Assembly: GCA_028684065.1 (NCBI GenBank)
Contig: JAQUGO010000002.1
Span: forward strand, 124,001-188,000
DNA: 64,000 bases
Direction: 5' to 3'
From: Sulfurospirillaceae bacterium
Lineage (GTDB): Bacteria; Campylobacterota; Campylobacteria; Campylobacterales; Sulfurospirillaceae
Shown here in pieces: positions 41,170 to 50,805 of the stretch. The translations under genes were made by a program, and so were the position numbers. Under the pieces are notes generated by a model that was not told the DNA's origin, made no database searches, and saw only the letters and a program-made list of their open reading frames with translations. Each line of letters begins with the position of its first letter. Position 1 is the first letter of the stretch.

Positions 41170-43011
41170 TTAATTAATTTTTTTAATTTCAACAATAGAA
41201 TGAGCTATTTGTTCTGGTGTAATATGAAGTTTTTTTTCAACCAAATGTGTTGCCCCGTGCATAATAAAATGGTCTGTATATTCAAATGATGTAATACTAA
41301 CATGTAGGTCATTTTCCTCTTTAAGTGCCATCAACAAAGAACCAATGCCTCCTATTTTTGCGCTATCACTAATAACAAACCATTGATTGTATTGTTTTGC
41401 TAAATGAATTAAAAGTTCTTTATCTAAAGGTTTAGCAAAACGTAAATCTACAATTCCAACATCTACCTGTTCTTTTTCTAAGAATGTTGCACATGAAATA
41501 GCTTTACCTACGCCACTGCCATAACCAATTAATAAAATCTTATCTTTGCCTTCTTTAAGGAGTTGTGCTTTACCATATTCAAAAGGGCGTGTTTCATAAC
41601 TACTTCTGGACAAAAATGAACCTCTAGGATATCGGATAGCCAATGGCCCTTGATGGTGATATGAATATTCAATCGCTGCATGCATACTTGCTTCATCACT
41701 AGGAGCCATGAGCGTCATATTAGGAATAGCACTTAGATAAGAGATATCAAAAGCACCTTGATGTGTTTCACCATCTTCACCAACAATACCTGCACGATCA
41801 ATAGCAAAAACAATATTTAAGTTTGAGATACACGCATCGTGAATAATTTGGTCATAGGCACGTTGTAAAAAAGTCGAATAAATACTCACATAAGGTTTGA
41901 ACCCTTCTTTTGCCATCGCACACATAGAGGTTACTGCATGTTGTTCAGCAATTGCAACATCCCAAAACCGAGTGGGGTAAGTTTGTATTAATTTACTAAG
42001 ACCTGTACCACTTGGCATGGCGGCTGTAACACCCACAACATTATCGTGTTTTTGAGCCAATTCAAATAAAGCCTCACTATACATTGTTGTTGCATTTTTT
42101 GAGACCCCTTGTTTCAAGGCTTCTCCACTAGTAACATCAAAAGGACCCACGCCATGCCATTTTTCATAATACCCTTCAGCCATCTCGTAACCTTTACCTT
42201 TAAGCGTTTGGGTATGAACAATGACAGGTTTTTTAAGATTTTTTGCTGATTGTAGTGCTTTAATTAGGCTTTCTAAATCATGCCCATCAATGGGCCCAAT
42301 ATAATCGATTCCTAGCTCTTCAAAGAGCATACCAGGCGTAATAAGTTTTAAGCTCTCTTCGAATTTTTTAGCCATATACGTTGCGCCCTCAGGCAAATAC
42401 TGTAATATCTGTTCGGTTATTTTTTTAATTTTTTGGTAAAAATTACCGGCCATTGCTTGGGATAAAAATTTGCTAACAGCACCAATAGGTTTAGCAATGC
42501 TCATTTTGTTATCATTAAGAATGATAACAACAGGATAGCGCCTATCGCCTAATTCATTGAGAGCTTCATATACCATTCCAGCGCTTAATGAACCATCACC
42601 AATTAAAGCAATAGGTACTCGCTTATTTTGTTCTTTCTTCAGAGCGATGGCTTTTGCTGCCCCAACGGCCAAAGAAATAGAAGTAGAGCTATGTCCTGCT
42701 ATAAAATAATCATACTTTGATTCATCGGGTCTTGTATATCCACTAATACCATCAAGTTCTCTAAGTGTCGCAAAACTATCCCATCTATCTGTTATCAATT
42801 TATGGGCATAGGATTGATGACTTACATCAAAAATAAAAGGGTCATGTTCAACATCGAATACGTAATGCATTGCAACAATAAGCTCAACAGCGCCTACATT
42901 ACTACTAAGATGACCTCCATTTTTACTAACGGTTTGAATTATTTTTGCTCTGAGCTCTTCACAATAATGGGTTAAGTCTTCAATTGATTTTTCTCTTATT
43001 TTTTTCATCAT
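41170..43011 (-). CDS. dxs: 1-deoxy-D-xylulose-5-phosphate synthase
   Basis: A 613-residue thiamine-diphosphate enzyme starting the MEP isoprenoid pathway. Visible motifs: GGHLSSNVGAVELIVAMHYVF near 32, the ThDP motif IGDGSLSAGMVYEALNELG near 139-157, and GEDGETHQGAFDISYL near 414. The C-terminal transketolase domain is complete. It follows fliH by 8 bases, an arrangement shared, from memory, with Campylobacter. Two ATGs (43011, 43008) are possible starts. Confidence 0.97.
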   Translation of the reverse strand: MMKKIREKSIEDLTHYCEELRAKIIQTVSKNGGHLSSNVGAVELIVAMHYVFDVEHDPFIFDVSHQSYAHKLITDRWDSFATLRELDGISGYTRPDESKYDYFIAGHSSTSISLAVGAAKAIALKKEQNKRVPIALIGDGSLSAGMVYEALNELGDRRYPVVIILNDNKMSIAKPIGAVSKFLSQAMAGNFYQKIKKITEQILQYLPEGATYMAKKFEESLKLITPGMLFEELGIDYIGPIDGHDLESLIKALQSAKNLKKPVIVHTQTLKGKGYEMAEGYYEKWHGVGPFDVTSGEALKQGVSKNATTMYSEALFELAQKHDNVVGVTAAMPSGTGLSKLIQTYPTRFWDVAIAEQHAVTSMCAMAKEGFKPYVSIYSTFLQRAYDQIIHDACISNLNIVFAIDRAGIVGEDGETHQGAFDISYLSAIPNMTLMAPSDEASMHAAIEYSYHHQGPLAIRYPRGSFLSRSSYETRPFEYGKAQLLKEGKDKILLIGYGSGVGKAISCATFLEKEQVDVGIVDLRFAKPLDKELLIHLAKQYNQWFVISDSAKIGGIGSLLMALKEENDLHVSITSFEYTDHFIMHGATHLVEKKLHITPEQIAHSIVEIKKIN

Positions 43012-43019
43012 AGGTACTT

Positions 43020-43823
43020 TTAATTCTCTTTATCTTGTATTAAATATTTGACTTTTTCAAGTCTCATTGTCAAATTACCATCTAAGTTTCCAATATCACT
43101 GAGAACAACAATGCCCCCTAATGTTATGGAATCATCGGAAGTAACTTTAATCTTTTCATCTTTTAAATAACTCTCTTTTAAAACCTCAAAATCTCTTGGA
43201 TTAACTTTCAATTCAATCTTGCTTGCATCTTTAAGTTCCTTGATGAGCTCTTTTGAAAGTGCTTGTGCAATTTGTGCACTGGAAGTTTTAACCTCTTTTT
43301 TGATGACTTCTCTTGCAATTTCACATGCGGTTTCTATCAAATCTGATTCTACCTTTGCAATTGAGTTTTCCATCTGTTTATACAATGTTTCTAATTGACT
43401 AATTGATTTTAAATACCGTGATTTTATCTCTTGATTTTGAACTTCACTCTCTTCTTTTGCTTTTTGGTAACCTAAAGAATAAGAGCTTTCTCGTTCTCTT
43501 TTAAGCTCTTCATTCAAACGATTACTAAACTCAAGCTCCTGCTTTTCGATTTGCATTTGTAATTTAATAATATTAGAAGAGAGTTCATCTGTTTTTTTAA
43601 GCAACTCTTCTACGAACTGATTTTGTCCTTCATCTAAACGAGAAGGAGGTGTTGTCACCTCATCGAAGAGAGGTGCTATTAGATCATCTCTTGTTTCTAT
43701 GGCATTTTCTTCATCACTTGAATGTGTTTGCCCTTCCGTAAGACTTGAACCTAAGACTTTAAACCGATACCTTTGGACTGAATGATCATCAATCTGTTGT
43801 TTATCAATAATATTATCTGCCAT
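43020..43823 (-). CDS. fliH: Flagellar assembly protein FliH
   Basis: A 267-residue cytoplasmic protein that regulates the FliI ATPase. The N-terminal 100 residues are acidic and variable, a long coiled coil (residues about 70-150) follows, and the C-terminal domain has AKVESDLIETACEIAREVIKKEVKTSSAQ, typical of FliH/YscL. The family is weakly conserved, so identification leans on position directly after fliG, one base away. Confidence 0.85.
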   Translation of the reverse strand: MADNIIDKQQIDDHSVQRYRFKVLGSSLTEGQTHSSDEENAIETRDDLIAPLFDEVTTPPSRLDEGQNQFVEELLKKTDELSSNIIKLQMQIEKQELEFSNRLNEELKRERESSYSLGYQKAKEESEVQNQEIKSRYLKSISQLETLYKQMENSIAKVESDLIETACEIAREVIKKEVKTSSAQIAQALSKELIKELKDASKIELKVNPRDFEVLKESYLKDEKIKVTSDDSITLGGIVVLSDIGNLDGNLTMRLEKVKYLIQDKEN

Positions 43824-43824
43824 C

Positions 43825-44850
43825 TTAACTAATCATCTCTTCTGCTTCACCAATTTGCATGATGCCTTGTTCTGCAAGTTTTTGAACCTCTTCTACAATT
43901 TTACGCTGCGCTTCTTCGACATCTTTAACTCTCACGGCACCTAAGAAATTCATCTCTTCTAAGAATGCCTCCTGAGCACGTTGAGACATATTATCCAAGA
44001 ATTTTTTACGTAAATCATCTCCTGAACCTTTGAGTGCAATCATTAAATCTTTTTTGTCGGCTACTTTGAGAATTTCCCGAACCGCATTTCCATCAAGTCT
44101 CATAATATCTTCAAACGTAAACATCATATCTTTAATAACTGATGCAAGCTTTTCATCAGCTTGTTCAATATAAGCTATCGTTGTTTTAGAGGCTTTTTGT
44201 CCTAAACGATTTAATATCTCAGCAACCGCACGAGGGCCACCCACTTCGACTTTATAAGAGGTAAGAGATTCAAGTTTATTTTCCAAAACAGCCGAAACAC
44301 GTTTAACAACCGAAGGTGAAATCTCACCTAAATTTGCCATCCTAATGGTGACTTCACTACGTAACTGATCTGGAAAGAAAGAGAGTGTTTCCGCCGCACT
44401 CGTAGCATCCATATGCGCTAAAATTAATGCCACTGTTTGAGGATGTTCATTGATAATGAAATCACCTAATTGTTGCGGTTTGATTTGAGAGAGGTAACCA
44501 AAACTTTGCGTATTTTCCATTGATTTTGAAAGTTTTTCCAAAATTTTCTGTGCACCTTCAGCCCCAAATGTTCGGTATAAAATCTCTTTGGCATACTCCA
44601 TACCACCACTTCTAATGTATTGATTAGATTGCAAAATAACGTAAAATTCTTCCAATACAGCATTGGCTACTGCTTTATCAATATTTTTAGCTGTTGCTAT
44701 AAATTTTGAGATATCTGTTACGACATCTATTTCCATATGTGAGAAAAGGTTGGCTGTTGCTTCTTCTCCAAGCTGGATTAGAAGAATAGCTGCCTTTTCA
44801 GCCATAGTAAGTTCATTATAAAGGTTTTTTTGCTCTTCACTTAGTTTCAT
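43825..44850 (-). CDS. fliG: Flagellar motor switch protein FliG
   Basis: A 341-residue rotor protein linking the MS ring (FliF) to torque generation. The middle EHPQTVALILAH motif (near 133) and the C-terminal charged helix with MFTFEDIMRLDGNAVREIL (near 241) and DLRKKFLDNMSQRA (about 275-290) are diagnostic. It overlaps fliF by one base (TAATG) and precedes fliH by one base. Confidence 0.97.
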   Translation of the reverse strand: MKLSEEQKNLYNELTMAEKAAILLIQLGEEATANLFSHMEIDVVTDISKFIATAKNIDKAVANAVLEEFYVILQSNQYIRSGGMEYAKEILYRTFGAEGAQKILEKLSKSMENTQSFGYLSQIKPQQLGDFIINEHPQTVALILAHMDATSAAETLSFFPDQLRSEVTIRMANLGEISPSVVKRVSAVLENKLESLTSYKVEVGGPRAVAEILNRLGQKASKTTIAYIEQADEKLASVIKDMMFTFEDIMRLDGNAVREILKVADKKDLMIALKGSGDDLRKKFLDNMSQRAQEAFLEEMNFLGAVRVKDVEEAQRKIVEEVQKLAEQGIMQIGEAEEMIS

Positions 44851-46574
44851 TAGTTGAGTTCCTTAGAACTATTTTTGGTATCATAATCACCTTCATTGCG
44901 TATCATCGATTGTAAAAGACCTGCAAACTCTTCGCCTTTTTGTTCTGCAAGATTTTTTAATTTCTCTAAAAGTACATCATATTTTAGAGCTTCTTCATTA
45001 AATTCATGTCCAATACCAAGCTGGTCTTCCACTTTTTTACGGGCTTGTTTGAATTTTTCCAAGGTGTCCTCGGCTCCTTCTTCCTCGCTTTGAAAAGGTT
45101 CCATCTCTTCTTCGTACTCTTCCACTTTATTTTCGACCATTTTTTGACTAAATGGCACAATAACTTTTTTATAGAAAATAAACAAGAGAACACCGACAAC
45201 AAGATATTTTATCAATGGGACCAATGGTGACATATAAATGGATATTTTATCCATAAAATCTTTGGTAGGAGCCCGTGTACCATCACTTTGCAGAGGTTTA
45301 AATTCAAAGTTACTCACGGTAACCTCATCTCCTCTGGTTTGGTTAAACCCAATAGTCTGTTTTACTACATCACGAATAGAATCTAATTGCTCCTTACTTA
45401 AAGGAGTGTATTCCATCTCATTTTTTTTATTTCCATTAGCATCAAGACCATATTTGTAAGCACCATCAACAACTACCGCAGCCGTTAAGCGCTTTATTTT
45501 GGCAAATTCATCTTTAGAATTAATCACTTTTTTAGAAATTTCATAATTGGTTGTTACAGAATTTTTTTGATATGTTTCTGCTTTTTTAGTGTTTTCAAGT
45601 CCTTGTACAGGACCAATATTACTAATGGCTCCGGGGACTCCCCCTACATCTTGAGGTTCTTTTCCTTCTCTTTTTTCTTCAACACTTTGCTCACTTCTAG
45701 GTACGGAGTTAGGGTCATAAATCTCACTCACCGAATCTTGTTGCGAGAAATCAAAATCTATTGTCACTTGTGCCTTAACTTTATCAACACCCCCAATAAC
45801 GGGTGCTAGCACATTAATAATCTTTTGCTCAAAACTGTTTTCAAACTCTTTTTTATAACGTACTTGACTTTTAACAAGCTCTCCTTGGAACATGCCATTT
45901 GCATTTTCACCCAAGGGTTCACCTTCTTGATTGACAATAGAAACATTTTCTGCTGTTAAATTAGATACAGAGGCTGCTACTAAGTTTTTTATGCCGACTA
46001 TTTGCTTGATAGTTAAGCTCATGCCTGAGCGAACATTTAAAACGATAGAGGCTGTTGGAGAGGATTGTGTTTGCGCAAATACCGTCTCCTTAGGAATAGC
46101 GATGTGCACACTTGCGTTGGCTATGGGACCTAGGCTTTCAATCGTACGGGCTAATTCGCCTTCAAGTGCACGAATATATTTTATTTTTTGTTCAAAATCA
46201 GTTGCTCCAAACTCTGCTTTATCAAAAATTTCAAATCCAACTTTACTATTTTTAGGAATCCCAAGGGCTGCTATTGAAATACGTTGTTTATAAACCATAT
46301 CAGAAGGAACTGCTATTGTGCCTTCATTTAAAATTTTATAAGGAACTTTATCTTTATCTAATTGCTGAATAATCAGTGCGGAATCGCCTGCCGTAGTGTT
46401 GTCAAATAAAACACTATAACCACTAGCAATACTTGAATTTGAATTTTTATAGAGTGTTAAAAACACTAAAAAACCAATGAGCACAGCAATTGACGCTGCT
46501 GCTACAATTTTTTGACGCAGTGTTAAACTTTGTAGTAAAGCTGCTATTTGATTTAAAAGTGTTTTGAAATCCAT
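44850..46574 (-). CDS. fliF: Flagellar MS-ring protein FliF
   Basis: A 574-residue membrane protein forming the MS ring. Transmembrane helices lie at about 23-43 and 447-467. Between them is the large periplasmic region with the YscJ/FliF domain (GYSVLFDNTTAGDSALIIQQLDKDKVPYK near 53-80, ALEGELARTIES near 133). The C-terminal tail that binds FliG is acidic. The gene starts 11 bases after hisC, so the motility genes are placed in an amino-acid gene run. Confidence 0.97.
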   Translation of the reverse strand: MDFKTLLNQIAALLQSLTLRQKIVAAASIAVLIGFLVFLTLYKNSNSSIASGYSVLFDNTTAGDSALIIQQLDKDKVPYKILNEGTIAVPSDMVYKQRISIAALGIPKNSKVGFEIFDKAEFGATDFEQKIKYIRALEGELARTIESLGPIANASVHIAIPKETVFAQTQSSPTASIVLNVRSGMSLTIKQIVGIKNLVAASVSNLTAENVSIVNQEGEPLGENANGMFQGELVKSQVRYKKEFENSFEQKIINVLAPVIGGVDKVKAQVTIDFDFSQQDSVSEIYDPNSVPRSEQSVEEKREGKEPQDVGGVPGAISNIGPVQGLENTKKAETYQKNSVTTNYEISKKVINSKDEFAKIKRLTAAVVVDGAYKYGLDANGNKKNEMEYTPLSKEQLDSIRDVVKQTIGFNQTRGDEVTVSNFEFKPLQSDGTRAPTKDFMDKISIYMSPLVPLIKYLVVGVLLFIFYKKVIVPFSQKMVENKVEEYEEEMEPFQSEEEGAEDTLEKFKQARKKVEDQLGIGHEFNEEALKYDVLLEKLKNLAEQKGEEFAGLLQSMIRNEGDYDTKNSSKELN

Positions 46575-46585
46575 TTAGCCTTCTC

Positions 46586-47686
46586 TTACTTATAAATTGT
46601 TGTAAACAGTTCAAAGAAACGACTGTTTTGCTCTGGTGTTCCAATCGTTATACGAATTGCATTCATACCATATGAGCCCAAGTTTCTAACGATTATACCT
46701 TTTTCCATCAGCTTTTGTGCAATTTCTCCCGAGTTTTTTGATGCATCAAATTCCAAAACAATAAAGTTTGTGTAACTTTCAATCGTTTTAAATCCTAGCT
46801 CTTTTGCAAACTGCTCATATCTCTTCATCTGTTCAAAATTTTCTTTCACTGAAGCATCTACAAAGGCTTGATCGGAGAGTGCTACAATAGCTGCTTTAAG
46901 TGTAAGTGTCGTGATATTAAACGGAGCTCGTAGCTTTAAAAGAACTTGAATAATTTCTGGTTGCGCAATACCATAACCACAACGCATACCACCAAGCCCA
47001 TACGCTTTAGAAAATGTCCCTGTATAAATAGTATTAGGATATTTGCTGATTACATCACGAGGATCGATTTTTTTTGCTGGGTCTTTAAAGGCTCCATATT
47101 CTAAATAAGCAGCATCAATAACAACCAAAGTCTCTTTGTCAATTTGATCTAAGAAAGCATACACATCTTTAGCATCCAAACATTCCCCTAATGGATTATT
47201 AGGAACGCAAAGAAAAATGACAGAAATATCTTTATTGGCTTGATAAATTTCTAACATTTCTTTGAGATTATGTTGCGATGAGGGTGTTCTAAGAACCGTC
47301 GCACCTGTTTGCAATGTATAAATCTCATACATTGCAAACGTAATTCCTGCCATTAAGACCTTGGTATGGGAATTTGCTTTAGCATGAATAGCAAGTTCTA
47401 TCACTTGATCGCTTCCTGAACCTATAATAATATTCTTATCTTCCACATTATATTTTTGAGATAAAGCCTCTTTGAGTTCATACATGCTATCATCAGGATA
47501 TAAATTCATTTTAGTTGCTTCAGCACGTACAGCTTCAATAACCTTTGGGCTACAACCTCTTGGATTTTCATTGCTTGCTAGCTTGATGACATCTTTAGGC
47601 TCAATACCGTATTCACGTACTACTAGCTCGATTGGTTTACCCGCTTCATAGGTTTTTAAATTATCTAAAACACTGTTAAATTGCAT
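46586..47686 (-). CDS. hisC: Histidinol-phosphate aminotransferase
   Basis: A 366-residue PLP enzyme of histidine synthesis (fold type I). [16 protein letters not shown] near residue 34 and [18 protein letters not shown] near 228, with the PLP lysine in SKAYGLGG, are diagnostic. In this phylum HisC may also transaminate prephenate-derived intermediates; its position directly after pheA (3 bases) would fit aromatic synthesis. GGAGGAT lies 5 bases before ATG. Confidence 0.93.
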   Translation of the reverse strand: MQFNSVLDNLKTYEAGKPIELVVREYGIEPKDVIKLASNENPRGCSPKVIEAVRAEATKMNLYPDDSMYELKEALSQKYNVEDKNIIIGSGSDQVIELAIHAKANSHTKVLMAGITFAMYEIYTLQTGATVLRTPSSQHNLKEMLEIYQANKDISVIFLCVPNNPLGECLDAKDVYAFLDQIDKETLVVIDAAYLEYGAFKDPAKKIDPRDVISKYPNTIYTGTFSKAYGLGGMRCGYGIAQPEIIQVLLKLRAPFNITTLTLKAAIVALSDQAFVDASVKENFEQMKRYEQFAKELGFKTIESYTNFIVLEFDASKNSGEIAQKLMEKGIIVRNLGSYGMNAIRITIGTPEQNSRFFELFTTIYK

Positions 47687-47689
47687 TCT

Positions 47690-48757
47690 TTATCCTCCAC
47701 AAATATAGCTTCCAAGCCATTTAATATCATATCTATCACGATTTTCATCTATCACTTTTTGAACATTTTCATCATCAATATGCCCTTCAAAATCCATATA
47801 AAAAATGGATTGGAAACCTCGTTCTTTAGTTGGGCGAGACTCTATTTTGGTCAAGTTTACTTTTTGAGCTTGAAAAGTTTGTAAAAATTCTACCAACCCA
47901 CCAGGCTTATCATCTGTTTTTGCTAAAATTGATGTTTTATTCGTGATACCTTTTTTGTTCTTAAAATCACTCAAAATCAAAAAGCGCGTTTGATTGGCTA
48001 AGTTATCTTCAATTTTGCCAAATAAAATCGGAAGATTACACAATTTAGCTGCAATGTGAGAGCAAATTGCAGCGGCATCATTATCTTCACTTGCTTTTTG
48101 TGCCGCTTCCGCAGTTGATTTTGTGGGTATAAACTCAACACCTAAAAGCATATGCTCTTCTAAAAATCTTCGGCACTGATTGTAACCTTGCGGATGAGAA
48201 TAGATACGTTTAATTTTTTTAATATCTTCGCAAGCTGTTGCAAAAGAGTGATGAATATCCATATAAATTTCTGCTACAATTTTAGAATTAAATTTACCTA
48301 AACAATCAAGCGTCGTTCCTACAGCACCTTCAGTGTTGTTTTCCACAGGGACAACACCGTATTTGGCTTCGCCATTTTCTAAGACATGAAAAACTGCTTC
48401 AATTGAACTAACACTAATATAATTTCCCATAGCACCAAAGCGACTTTCGGCTACTTGGTGAGTATAACTTCCTTCTGGTCCTAAATAAGCAATTTTTTCT
48501 GGGAATTCGAGATTGCGGCTTACGGCAAATACTTCTAAAAAAATAGCATCAATGGCTTGATTATTAAGCACCCCTTCATTAAGGTTTTTAAGACGATCTA
48601 ATATCTCTTTTTCACGTTCTGGTCTGTAAATAGCTGTTCCGCTAGTTTGCTTTACGCGACCAATTTCTTTAACGCGCTCCATACGTTCATTCAGAAGTTT
48701 TAAAATTTGATTATCAAGGATATCAATCTCTTTTCTCAATTTATCTATTTCTTGCAC
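47690..48757 (-). CDS. pheA: Bifunctional chorismate mutase/prephenate dehydratase
   Basis: A 355-residue enzyme of phenylalanine synthesis. Residues 1-85 are an AroQ chorismate mutase (EIDILDNQILKLLNERMERVKEIGRVK). The prephenate dehydratase domain (about 92-265) has IAYLGPEGSYTHQVA and NQTRFLILS. A C-terminal ACT domain (about 280-355, ESRPTKERGFQSIFYMDFEGH) mediates feedback inhibition by phenylalanine. The start is GTG 48757 with AAGGA 5 bases upstream; the first codons overlap the HAD gene by 13 bases. Confidence 0.96.
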   Translation of the reverse strand: MQEIDKLRKEIDILDNQILKLLNERMERVKEIGRVKQTSGTAIYRPEREKEILDRLKNLNEGVLNNQAIDAIFLEVFAVSRNLEFPEKIAYLGPEGSYTHQVAESRFGAMGNYISVSSIEAVFHVLENGEAKYGVVPVENNTEGAVGTTLDCLGKFNSKIVAEIYMDIHHSFATACEDIKKIKRIYSHPQGYNQCRRFLEEHMLLGVEFIPTKSTAEAAQKASEDNDAAAICSHIAAKLCNLPILFGKIEDNLANQTRFLILSDFKNKKGITNKTSILAKTDDKPGGLVEFLQTFQAQKVNLTKIESRPTKERGFQSIFYMDFEGHIDDENVQKVIDENRDRYDIKWLGSYICGG

Positions 48758-49524
48758 ACGTATCCTTTCATAGATCCAATGGTAGGTTCAATGGCATCTA
48801 AAAATTTCTTTACATGTGAAACTTCAAGCTCATTTTGACACTTTCCACTGAGCACTAGTATTGTTTTCATTCCTAATTTTTTTGCACCAATTAAATCCCC
48901 TATTGCATCATCACTAATCATTGTCACATCATTAAAAGTCATGCCACTTTGTTGACTTTTTAACAATCTTAAGGCTTCATTGTAAAAAGGTTCGCTTGGT
49001 TTGCCAACAACGTCATATTCCATCCCTGTAGCATAAGAGAGCATTTGTAAAATAGCGCCAACACCTGGATAGCGGCGTTTATCTTTAGCATAGATACTTG
49101 TTGCGTGCATCCCAATAATCTTAGCTCCACTCATCACGGCTTCTATCATACTTGCATAATCTTCGCTACTAAAATCTTTTTTACTTGCAATAACTATAGC
49201 TTCAGGTTTCAATGCGTTTTGATTGTAACCCAATTTATCCATCACAGCAATAAATTCATCCGCACCAAAGCTTTTAATATTCTTTACATGTAAGATTTTT
49301 TCCAAGCTCATAAAAGGATCTAAGTAATGATTTTTAGGAATCATGAAACCCAAATCACATAAAAATTGAAAAAACTCTAAGCTTGGAATTTTAGTATTAT
49401 TAGTAACAACGACATAAGGAATATGAGCATCATTTAAACAATTGATAAAATCAATCGATCCTTCAATAGGTTTTTTATTCACATCATCAATGAGTGTACC
49501 TTGCACATCAATCAAAAAACTCAT
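48745..49524 (-). CDS. HAD-superfamily hydrolase (NagD-like) with DxQ motif
   Basis: A 259-residue HAD protein of the NagD/CIN type: motif I is FLIDVQGTLIDD (residues 3-14), VVTNNTKIPS near 38 carries motif II, a C2 cap follows, VGKPSEPFYNEAL near 175 gives the lysine, and MISDDAIGDLIGAKKLGMKTILVLSG gives motif IV. The usual second aspartate of motif I (DxDG) is glutamine (DVQG), so phosphatase activity may be altered. It overlaps lysA by 4 bases and pheA by 13. The substrate is unknown. Confidence 0.8.
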   Translation of the reverse strand: MSFLIDVQGTLIDDVNKKPIEGSIDFINCLNDAHIPYVVVTNNTKIPSLEFFQFLCDLGFMIPKNHYLDPFMSLEKILHVKNIKSFGADEFIAVMDKLGYNQNALKPEAIVIASKKDFSSEDYASMIEAVMSGAKIIGMHATSIYAKDKRRYPGVGAILQMLSYATGMEYDVVGKPSEPFYNEALRLLKSQQSGMTFNDVTMISDDAIGDLIGAKKLGMKTILVLSGKCQNELEVSHVKKFLDAIEPTIGSMKGYVCKK

Positions 49525-50726
49525 AAATACTCTTTTTCCAAATGAATCATATCTTCAAATGTTTCGCGCTTGCGAATGAGCTTATCTTCTCCTTCTAACA
49601 CAGCAATTTCGGCAACACGAGCACGCGTATTATAATTACTACTCATTGTGAAACCATATGCTCCTGCACTTTTAACCACTAACAAATCATCATGTTCAAG
49701 TTTTGGAAGTTCGATATTTTTGGCAAAAAAATCACCACTCTCACAAATAGGTCCTACAACATCACATAAACTTGTATCTGATTGTTCTTTTTTATCTACA
49801 AGAATTTCATGGTAAGCCCCATATAAACTAGGACGAATTAAATCATTCATGGCACCATCAACGATTACAAAACGTTTATAACCATTATTTTTTTCATACA
49901 ATACACGTGTTAAAAAATAACCACAATCACCCACTAAATACCGTCCTGGTTCACAGACCAACGTAACATCAAGTCCACCAAGTGAGGCAAAGATGGATTG
50001 AGCATAGTCATACAATGAAATAGTAACTTCATCTTTATATTGGATACCAACGCCACCACCCACATCAAAAAATTTGATATTAATATCTAATGCTTTTAAA
50101 TTTCTCAATAAATTTGACAACACGAGCGCAGCTTCTTTAAAAGGTTCAACTTGTGTAATTTGGCTACCAATGTGGAAATGAATACCAATAGGCTCTAAAA
50201 ATTGACTATTTTTGGCATGAATATACATGCGTTTTGCAGTGTCAATATCCACACCAAACTTGTTCTCATGTAATCCCGTTGAAATATATGGATGCGTTTG
50301 TGCATCAATATTAGGGTTAACACGAATACTAATACGTGCCATGACTCCTAATTTTTGAGCAATACCCTCAACACGCATCATTTCTTCTTCGCTTTCAAGA
50401 TTAAGCATTAAAATATCTTGAACTAAAGCTTCTTCAATCTCATCATCACGTTTACCTACGCCACTAAAAATAACTTTATATTTAGGAACTCCTGCAACTA
50501 ATGCTCGTTTGACTTCACCTATAGAGACACAATCGCAACCCGCATCCAGTTTTGCTATATGTTTTAAAACGGATAAATTTGAATTTGCTTTCACTGCAAA
50601 ACAAACGAGTGATTTACGTGCTTTAAATGCTTCTTTAAGTGCAGAAAACTGATGTGTAATCGCATCAAAATCATAAACGTATAAAGGCGTACCATATTTT
50701 TGTGCCAATGCGGAGAAATTAACCAT
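49521..50726 (-). CDS. lysA: Diaminopimelate decarboxylase
   Basis: A 401-residue PLP enzyme (alanine-racemase fold) making lysine from meso-diaminopimelate. The PLP lysine is in CFAVKANSNLSVL near residue 42-54; HIGSQ near 190, GGGVGIQY near 228, EPGRYLVGDCG near 273 and the active-site Cys in CESGDFFAKN near 340 are intact. It also supports peptidoglycan homeostasis. A promoter with extended -10 lies upstream (50761-50769). It probably heads lysA-HAD-pheA-hisC-fliF-fliG-fliH-dxs. Confidence 0.96.
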   Translation of the reverse strand: MVNFSALAQKYGTPLYVYDFDAITHQFSALKEAFKARKSLVCFAVKANSNLSVLKHIAKLDAGCDCVSIGEVKRALVAGVPKYKVIFSGVGKRDDEIEEALVQDILMLNLESEEEMMRVEGIAQKLGVMARISIRVNPNIDAQTHPYISTGLHENKFGVDIDTAKRMYIHAKNSQFLEPIGIHFHIGSQITQVEPFKEAALVLSNLLRNLKALDINIKFFDVGGGVGIQYKDEVTISLYDYAQSIFASLGGLDVTLVCEPGRYLVGDCGYFLTRVLYEKNNGYKRFVIVDGAMNDLIRPSLYGAYHEILVDKKEQSDTSLCDVVGPICESGDFFAKNIELPKLEHDDLLVVKSAGAYGFTMSSNYNTRARVAEIAVLEGEDKLIRKRETFEDMIHLEKEYL

Positions 50727-50760
50727 AAAAAACCTTATAGGTAGAGTGTAATATTTATCT

Positions 50761-50769
50761 ATTCTAGCA
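50761..50769 (-). promoter_or_regulatory. Extended -10 promoter for lysA
   Basis: TGCTAGAAT on the minus strand, 34 bases before the lysA ATG, in the 79-base gap after the lptF/G gene. It is the only sizable gap in this minus-strand run. Confidence 0.5.
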
Positions 50770-50805
50770 AAAAGATTAGAAAAATATGATTAAAAATAGG
50801 GGATT

